NCBI RefSeq assembly: GCF_001691415.1 | Contig: NZ_LRRR01000029.1 | Coordinates: forward strand, 1-54,819 | Direction of reading: 5' to 3' | DNA from: Pararhodobacter sp. CCB-MM2 | Lineage (GTDB): Bacteria > Pseudomonadota > Alphaproteobacteria > Rhodobacterales > Rhodobacteraceae | Length of the DNA: 54,819 nt | Shown: in pieces, positions 49,631-54,819 of the stretch | How the letters are laid out: each line of letters begins with the position of its first letter | Numbering within the stretch: position 1 is the stretch's first letter | The notes under the pieces: generated by a model | Told to the model about the DNA's origin: nothing | Database searches by the model: none | Seen by the model: only the letters and a program-made list of their open reading frames with translations | Program-made: the position numbers and the translations under genes

Positions 49631-51274
49631 ATGCTTGGCCAGATGATGAGCCAACCGCTCCTGATTTCCAGCCTTCTGGTGCATGCCGAGCGCCACCACG
49701 GCAAGCGCGAGATCGTCACCCGCCGCCCCGAGGGCGACATCCACCGCACCACCTGGGCCGGGATCGCCAAGCGCTCGCGCCAGCTGGCCAACGCGCTGGA
49801 AGGGCTGGGGCTGAAGCAGACGCAGCGCGTCGGCACGCTGGCCTGGAACACCGACCGCCATCTGGAGCTGTATTACGGCGCTTCGGGCGCGGGCATGGTC
49901 CTGCACACGCTGAACCCGCGCCTCCATCCCGATCAGCTGGTCTGGATTGCCGACAACGCCGGTGATCAGGTGATGTTCTTCGACATCCAGTTCCTGCCGC
50001 TGATCGAGGCCACTGCCCACCGCTATGCCACGGTGAAGCATTTCATCCTGATGTCCGACCGCGCGCATATGCCGGCCGAGACGAAGATCCCCGGCCTGAT
50101 GTGCTACGAGGAAATGGTCGAAGGCGCCTCGGACGCCTATGACTGGCCGCAGCTTGATGAGAACCTCGCCTCGTCGCTGTGTTATACCTCGGGCACCACG
50201 GGCAACCCGAAGGGCGTGCTGTATTCGCACCGCTCGACCGTGCTGCATGCCTATGCCGCCGTTGCCCCGGATGCGCTGAACCTCAGCTCGCGCGATGCCG
50301 TGCTGCCGGTGGTGCCGATGTTCCACGTCAACGCCTGGGGCCTGCCCTATTCCTCGGCGATGACCGGGGCCAAGCTGGTGTTCCCGGGCGCCGCCATGGA
50401 CGGCAAGTCGCTTTATGAGCTGTTCGAGGCCGAGGGCGTGACCGTCTCGGCCGGCGTGCCGACGGTGTGGCAGGGCCTTCTGGCCCATGTCGAGGCCGAG
50501 GGTGCCGGCTTCTCGACCATGCGCCGCACGGTGATCGGCGGCTCGGCCTGCCCGCCGGCGATGCTGCGTGCCTTCGACCAGAAATACGGCGTCCAGGTAC
50601 TGCATGCCTGGGGCATGACCGAGATGTCGCCACTGGGCACCGTCTGTACGCTGAAGGGCGGGCAAGAGGGTCTGGTGGGCGAGGACCGCTTCGACGTGCT
50701 GTCGAAACAGGGCCGCGCGATCTACGGCGTCGACATGAAGATCGTCGGGCCGGATGGCGAGGAGCTGCCGTGGGACGGCAAGACCTCGGGCGAGCTGCTG
50801 GTGCGCGGCCCGTGGATCGTCGACAGCTATTACAACCGCCACGGCGACGACATCCTGCGCTTCGACAAGGCCGGCCATGGCTGGTTCCCGACGGGCGACG
50901 TGTCGGTGATCGACGGGGACGGCTTCATGCAGATCACCGACCGTACCAAGGACGTTATCAAGTCGGGCGGCGAGTGGATTTCGTCGATTGACCTCGAGAA
51001 CATCGCCATGGGTCATCCGGGCGTCGCCATGGCCGCCTGCATCGCCGCCTATCACCCGAAATGGGACGAGCGGCCGCTTCTGGTGGTGATGAAGAAGCCG
51101 GGGTCTGACATGACCAAGGAGGACATGCTGGCTTACTTCGACGGCAAGATCGCGAAGTGGTGGCTGCCCGACGATGTGGTCTTCGTCGATGCGATCCCGC
51201 TGGGCGCGACCGGCAAGATGCAGAAGAACAAGCTGCGGGACGAGTTCAAGGACTACAAGCTGCCGACCGCCTGA
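49631..51274 (+). CDS. dmdB: Acyl-CoA ligase, DmdB-like (methylthiopropionate-CoA ligase type)
   Basis: 547 residues from MLGQMMSQPLLISSLLVHAERHHG, with GAGGAGG 8 bases upstream. The start and the whole length closely resemble the roseobacter 3-methylthiopropionyl-CoA ligase of DMSP demethylation. SLCYTSGTTGNPKGVLYSHRS is the P-loop, HAWGMTEMSPLG the A5 motif and GATGKMQKNKLRDEF the catalytic lysine region. Members also accept medium-chain acids, so substrate is not fixed by sequence; dmdA, dmdC and dmdD are not in the window. Confidence 0.85.
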   Translation: MLGQMMSQPLLISSLLVHAERHHGKREIVTRRPEGDIHRTTWAGIAKRSRQLANALEGLGLKQTQRVGTLAWNTDRHLELYYGASGAGMVLHTLNPRLHPDQLVWIADNAGDQVMFFDIQFLPLIEATAHRYATVKHFILMSDRAHMPAETKIPGLMCYEEMVEGASDAYDWPQLDENLASSLCYTSGTTGNPKGVLYSHRSTVLHAYAAVAPDALNLSSRDAVLPVVPMFHVNAWGLPYSSAMTGAKLVFPGAAMDGKSLYELFEAEGVTVSAGVPTVWQGLLAHVEAEGAGFSTMRRTVIGGSACPPAMLRAFDQKYGVQVLHAWGMTEMSPLGTVCTLKGGQEGLVGEDRFDVLSKQGRAIYGVDMKIVGPDGEELPWDGKTSGELLVRGPWIVDSYYNRHGDDILRFDKAGHGWFPTGDVSVIDGDGFMQITDRTKDVIKSGGEWISSIDLENIAMGHPGVAMAACIAAYHPKWDERPLLVVMKKPGSDMTKEDMLAYFDGKIAKWWLPDDVVFVDAIPLGATGKMQKNKLRDEFKDYKLPTA

Positions 51275-51346
51275 GGGGAAGACGGGTGAGGGGTTTCGTC
51301 CTCGCCCGGCATGGCTGCGCCACGCAGGTTTCGGACGACGGAAGCA

Positions 51347-51363
51347 GGGGGGCTTTGCCCCCC
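51347..51363 (+). terminator. Terminator of the DmdB-like gene
   Basis: GGGGGG-CTTTG-CCCCCC followed by TCTTTGCTG, the G-run/CTTTG/C-run type common in Rhodobacterales, 72 bases past the stop. Confidence 0.75.
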
Positions 51364-51839
51364 TCTTTGCTGCGCAAATTCACCCCCCAGGATATTTTCG
51401 GAACGAAGAGGAGCAAGGGGCGCATTTTGGGCCGGACAGGGCACGAAATGACGCAGATGTTTTCACACATGTGCGCCGTGATACACCGTTCGCACAGCCT
51501 TGGGGGGAGTCCGTGCCCTGCCGTTTGTCGGAGAGCGCCTCGCGGCGGGGTTTGCGTTGAGCCGCAACGACGGGGATCTCGCACCGCTGCTGACGAGGCC
51601 CATTTCGCCCCTCTACCGCGCGACGAACTGGCTTGATTGCAACGCTGCTTTGCAATGCGGCGGGGGGGCTTGGAACTGGTTCGATCCGACGCTGGTATGG
51701 GGCGCAGCCGCGACTGGAAGTGTGCCTCTCGCGAGGAACCTTCCGGGCCCGTCATCCAGAATTGCCCGGCATGGAAGGCGCTGTTTGGGCTGCCACCACG
51801 GCACAGAGCCAAACTGGTTATTGGCCCGTTCGAGACGCC

Positions 51840-52103
51840 ATGACTGAGAGAGCCGATCTCGCAGGCTTGCTCGGGACCGGCAAAGTCTACGGTTGCCGCA
51901 AGCTGTGCGATGATCTGCCCGTCGAGCGTGGGCGCATCTAGGGGAACCGCGCGAAGCGGCTGGCTCCTTTGGTCGGTGCCGTCCGGGTCGGCGACAGGCG
52001 CAACCGGCCCAGGCACTATGGCAGCAACCTTGCTGTTGTGGCGGTGAACAAGTTCGGGCGACGCGTCTACGCTGGACCTTGGTATTGCAGCCATCGCTCA
52101 TAG
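51840..52103 (+). pseudogene. IS3-family transposase OrfB fragment
   Basis: In one frame, broken by a TAG at 51939: GKVYGCRKLCDDLPVERGRI, stop, then GNRAKRLAPLVGAVRVGDRR and HYGSNLAVVAVNKFGRRV. This follows the HTH_21 region of IS3 OrfB (VYGYRKLHDDL...GNRVARL...GIKAQIGYKRRPG.YGGKPAVVA.N). The DDE core and the ends of the element are missing. Not active. Confidence 0.65.
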
Positions 52104-52208
52104 CTGTCGGCCAGAGGCTGCGCGGGCGCAACTTTCGGGCCGGCAAAACGGCTCTGTTTCATGCACTCATTCCCGGATCACGGTGCGTGAAAAATCTGCC
52201 TCCTTACC

Positions 52209-53108
52209 CTATTGATCGCGGTCGGAATTTCCTTCCGATGACACGCGCCCGGGATCGCCGGGCATCTTCCCGCGAACCGAGGGGCGCAGCAGCCACAGGG
52301 CGAAAGCGGCGTTCGGCAGCACGAAGATCAGGGGAAACCACAGACCCAGCCCGGCCCCCAGCGGCGACGGCGCGCCGGTTTCGGCATGGTAGAGCAGCTC
52401 GGAAAAGCCGATGCCGAAGGTGCCCAGATCCCAGGCGAAGTGAAACAGGATCGCCGGCAACAAGGACCCGGTGCGCAGCCGGAGCGCCAGCATCAGGAAA
52501 CCCGTGGGGATGGACGCGACTGCTTGGACCACGGCCGCGGGTAAATCGCCCGATAGCAATGCGTTCCCCATGTGGACCAGCGCGAAGACGAGTGTCGTCA
52601 GCCATGCCGCCGGCCACAAGCCCATGCCGCGCCTCAGGGCGGGGAACATTAGGCCCCGGAACATCAGCTCCTCGGAAAGCGCGACGCATCCCATGATCAC
52701 GGCGATGGCCAGAAGGGTCGTCAGCGGCGGGGCGCCCAACCATCCGATCAGCGCGGCGAAGACGGGCAGGTAGAGGGCGGGCAGGGCCATGAAGCGCCAG
52801 CTGCCGGGTTCGGGGCGGCGCAGGCGGACCGCGGTCCAATGGCCGAGGGCAATTGCCACCAGCACGAAGATCGCCGCCAGCGCTTGCGGGACGGGCGGTT
52901 GGCCCAGGGCGGCGAAGGGCGCCGGTAGCAACCCGAGCCCCGAGAGTGCCAGCCATCCGGCCAAGACCGCCAGTACCGGCCCCAGCCGCGGTCGATGGCG
53001 CTGCGCCGGAGACCCGCGCCAGTCGGATCGCAGCTTAGGGTCAGGCCGCGCCCTGTCGTCGTAACGTTCCGTCGGGCGTTGGTGAGGCGCCCGTTCGTCT
53101 GGCCTCAT
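52209..53108 (-). CDS. CPBP family intramembrane metalloprotease (CAAX/Abi type)
   Basis: 299 residues with about eight transmembrane segments. The diagnostic motifs are ALSEELMFRGLMFPALRR (EE..R), FALVHMGNALL (H) and ILFHFAWDLG (H...D), giving the metal-binding glutamates and histidines. The first 45 residues are polar and basic. Family members act as prenyl-protein type proteases or in bacteriocin immunity; the role here is unknown. Sixty-one bases downstream of tetR on the same strand, so probably co-transcribed. Confidence 0.88.
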   Translation of the reverse strand: MRPDERAPHQRPTERYDDRARPDPKLRSDWRGSPAQRHRPRLGPVLAVLAGWLALSGLGLLPAPFAALGQPPVPQALAAIFVLVAIALGHWTAVRLRRPEPGSWRFMALPALYLPVFAALIGWLGAPPLTTLLAIAVIMGCVALSEELMFRGLMFPALRRGMGLWPAAWLTTLVFALVHMGNALLSGDLPAAVVQAVASIPTGFLMLALRLRTGSLLPAILFHFAWDLGTFGIGFSELLYHAETGAPSPLGAGLGLWFPLIFVLPNAAFALWLLRPSVRGKMPGDPGRVSSEGNSDRDQ

Positions 53109-53169
53109 GCGGTTCCTTCAACCGTCCGAGCAGGCCGGGCGGCGCCTTCTGTTTCTTCAACGATGGCGA

Positions 53170-53754
53170 TTAGATAGCACGCCCGAGCGTCAGGGTCAGG
53201 GCCTGATCGGTCATGGTCTGCAAATCGAGGCTGCCGTCGGGACGGTACCAGAAGCTGGTCCAGGCCAACGCCCCATGCAGGAACTGGCGCATCAGGCCGG
53301 GCTCGACCGCGATCAATCCGGCGGAATGGGCCTCGGTCAGGACCTGATGCCAGAGGGTGAAATAGGCCTGCCGTCCGTCCAGAAGGACCGCGCGGCGCGC
53401 CTCGGACAGGGCGCGCCAGTCATGGAACAGAACCGCCGTCGCGTCCGAGGCCGGGCCGTGCAGATAGCTCAGTTCCACCGCGATCAGGGCGCGAAGCCGG
53501 CCGGTCAGATCAGGGGCCTCGTCAAGGGCGCGGCTCAGGTCCTGCTGCATTGCGGCGATCACCCGCTCCATCACCGCGAACAGCATCTCCTCCTTGGACC
53601 GGACATGATGGAACAGGCTGCCCGAAAGGATGCCGACCTCTGCGCCGATCTCGCGAACCGTCGTCGCTGCGTAGCCCTTTTGGTGGAACAGCCGGGCGGC
53701 GGCGGCGAGGAGCCGGTCGCGAGGTTTATCGGGATCGAAAAGGGGCGCGTCCAT
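53170..53754 (-). CDS. TetR-family transcriptional regulator
   Basis: 194 residues from MDAPLFDPDKPRDR; an earlier in-frame start would run over the operator side. ARLFHQKGYAATTVREIGAEVGILSGSLFHHVRSKEEML is the TetR HTH (about residues 18-56). The C-terminal domain is helical with a likely acyl-type ligand pocket. Divergent from the BKACE gene with an 18-bp palindrome between, the probable operator. Confidence 0.88.
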   Translation of the reverse strand: MDAPLFDPDKPRDRLLAAAARLFHQKGYAATTVREIGAEVGILSGSLFHHVRSKEEMLFAVMERVIAAMQQDLSRALDEAPDLTGRLRALIAVELSYLHGPASDATAVLFHDWRALSEARRAVLLDGRQAYFTLWHQVLTEAHSAGLIAVEPGLMRQFLHGALAWTSFWYRPDGSLDLQTMTDQALTLTLGRAI

Positions 53755-53788
53755 ACGTCGGGCATAGCTCGTGACGCCACGACACGCA

Positions 53789-53806
53789 ACCAAGCGCTTG
53801 CTTGGT
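53789..53806. promoter_or_regulatory. 18-bp palindrome, probable TetR operator
   Basis: ACCAAGC-GCTT-GCTTGGT, perfect 7-base arms, in the 97-base gap between tetR and the BKACE gene. CAAGC..GCTTG palindromes are typical operators of acyl-CoA-linked TetR regulators. Confidence 0.75.
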
Positions 53807-53851
53807 CGGCGCGGGCAGCGTTAGGCTGGTCCCAACGGGGGAGGAGACCCG

Positions 53852-54709
53852 ATGTCGAAAGCCATTATCACCTGCGCGCTGACCGGCGTGTTGACGGATC
53901 CGCGCCAGCATCCGGTGCCGGTCACGCCCTCAGAGCTGGCCGCCTCGGCGCGCGAGGCCTGGGACGCGGGCGCGGTCTGCATGCATGTCCATTTCCGCCA
54001 ACAGGGTGAGGGGCGCGGGCATCTGCCCTCGTGGGATCCCGCGCTGGCTGTCGAGGTGGGCGAGGCGATCCGCAGTGCCTGTCCCGGCGTGATCCTGAAC
54101 TTCACCACCGGCGTGGTGGGGCGCGACCAATCGGGCGCCATCGCCTGCCTGCGCGCCGGTCGCCCCGAGATCGCGGCCTGCAACGCGGGGTCGCTGAATT
54201 ACCTGAAGACCCGGGCGGGAGGCCAATGGGCCTGGCCGCCGATGTTGTTCGACAACCCGGTCGAGAAGGTCGCCGAAATCGTCGCGGTGATGGGCGAGAC
54301 GGGGACCAAGCCGGAATTCGAATGCTTCGACACCGGGATCGTGCGGTCCGTGGGCATGTTCGCCGAGGTCGGGATGGTCAGCGCGCCGCAGGTGAATTTC
54401 GTAATGGGCGTGGCCTCGGGCATGCCCGCCGATCCGGACCTGCTGCCGCTGTTGCTGAAGTACCGGCCCGAGGGCTGTCCGTGGCAGACGACGGTGATCG
54501 GCCGGGCCGAGGTCTGGGCGCTGCACCGCCGCGCGGTGGAACTGGGCGGGCATCTGCGCACGGGGCTCGAGGACACGTTCTATCTGCCGGACGGGGCGCG
54601 GGCCTCGGGCAACGGGGCTTTGGTCGAGGCCTTGGCCGCTGTGGCGCGGGAGGCGGGGCGGGAGATTGCCTCGGCCGCGGAGGCGCGGGGGATCTGGGGT
54701 TTGGATTGA
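53852..54709 (+). CDS. Beta-keto acid cleavage enzyme (BKACE, DUF849 type)
   Basis: 285 residues, GGAGGAG before the ATG. The family condenses a beta-keto acid with acetyl-CoA and releases acetoacetate plus a CoA ester. IITCALTGVLTDP, AVCMHVHFRQQ (zinc histidines), ILNFTTGVV, FECFDTG, VNFVMGVASGMPADP and the GLEDTFYLPDG glutamate mark the BKACE TIM barrel. The substrate is unknown. Acetoacetate formed could be used by the nearby acetoacetyl-CoA synthetase. Confidence 0.92.
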   Translation: MSKAIITCALTGVLTDPRQHPVPVTPSELAASAREAWDAGAVCMHVHFRQQGEGRGHLPSWDPALAVEVGEAIRSACPGVILNFTTGVVGRDQSGAIACLRAGRPEIAACNAGSLNYLKTRAGGQWAWPPMLFDNPVEKVAEIVAVMGETGTKPEFECFDTGIVRSVGMFAEVGMVSAPQVNFVMGVASGMPADPDLLPLLLKYRPEGCPWQTTVIGRAEVWALHRRAVELGGHLRTGLEDTFYLPDGARASGNGALVEALAAVAREAGREIASAAEARGIWGLD

Positions 54710-54721
54710 GCGGAGGGTGAG

Positions 54722-54746
54722 GACCGGGGGGCTTTGCGCCCCCCGG
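54722..54746 (+). terminator. Terminator hairpin after the BKACE gene
   Basis: ACCGGGGGGC / GCCCCCCGGT with a TTTGC loop, 12 bases past the stop. Strong stem, no clear T-run. Confidence 0.6.
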
Positions 54747-54819
54747 TGCGCCGGCCCACGCCCCCCGCGAAGCGGAACAGCGGCGCGAGGGCGAGGAGGG
54801 GGGACGGCAGGGCCCCGGG

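Larger units (their letters stand above)
51275..52208. other. Intergenic stretch with terminator and IS3 relic
   Basis: 934 bases between the DmdB-like gene and the CPBP gene. Holds a terminator (51347-51363) and the transposase remnant (51840-52103). Other ORFs on both strands are not protein-like. Confidence 0.5.

Noticed and set aside
49613..51055. Minus-strand ORF of 480 codons
   Set aside because: Antisense of the DmdB-like ligase; histidine/arginine-rich shadow.
1..54819. CRISPR arrays
   Set aside because: No regularly spaced direct repeats with unique spacers were seen; the RTX coding repeats and the GCCTCCCCA array do not fit.

Overview
The window is a GC-rich alphaproteobacterial chromosome segment, most likely from a Rhodobacterales (Rhodobacteraceae) strain. 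It holds an apparently complete temperate prophage flanked by a defence-like accessory arm on the left and ordinary host metabolism on the right. The Rhodobacterales call rests on the right-hand genes: an acetoacetyl-CoA synthetase, an acyl-CoA ligase very like the roseobacter DmdB type, a TetR regulator and a beta-keto acid cleavage enzyme. The codon use and the G-run/CTTTG/C-run terminator hairpins typical of that group agree with it.

Left arm (1 to about 11 kb): a mosaic with lower local GC and long intergenic gaps. It contains an RTX repeat protein and then a compact immune-like block: a MTH538/ThsB-type TIR-like protein on the plus strand, convergent with a two-gene minus-strand operon of a TIR-domain protein and a stand-alone SLOG-type nucleotide-sensor protein. 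Further right are a SAM methyltransferase, a two-helix membrane protein, an OLD-family AAA ATPase/TOPRIM nuclease, a nuclease-fold secreted or anchored protein and small secreted or regulatory proteins. Degenerate dispersed repeats and a possible spanin relic suggest repeated insertion and decay.

Prophage (about 11.1 to 46.1 kb, late genes on the minus strand): from right to left in transcription order, terminase small (Nu1-like) and large (GpA) subunits, lambda-type portal, gpW-like joiner, ClpP-like protease with a nested scaffold, decoration protein, capsid and gpFII-like connector. These are followed by a P2-type contractile tail: spike gpV, gpW, gpJ, gpI, fibre, sheath, tube, gpE/E' with a -1 frameshift site, tape measure, gpU, gpX and gpD. 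Lysis genes come last (two small membrane proteins including a holin candidate, GH24-like endolysin, overlapping spanins). It is therefore a siphovirus-type lambda head on a myovirus P2 tail. The early minus-strand operon (40.8 to 36.0 kb) carries a CII-like regulator, winged-helix and HTH proteins, a DUF1937 deoxyribosyltransferase-like protein and a P4-type primase-helicase. It ends beside a GCCTCCCCA repeat array that could be an origin.

A divergent Cro-like/CI pair (about 41.1 kb) and a second promoter at 43.16 kb share TTGGCCA-type operator motifs. This suggests that the CI repressor also controls the plus-strand operon, which includes a prophage-encoded acyl carrier protein; a strong terminator separates that operon from the integrase genes. 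The integrase lies next to the 3' end of a tRNA-Leu(TAA) gene, the probable attachment site. The matching left attachment copy was not found, so the left arm may or may not be prophage cargo.

Right flank (47.5 to 54.8 kb): divergent acetoacetyl-CoA synthetase and DmdB-like ligase, an IS3 transposase relic, a CPBP membrane protease downstream of a TetR gene, and a divergent BKACE gene with an 18-bp palindrome between it and tetR.
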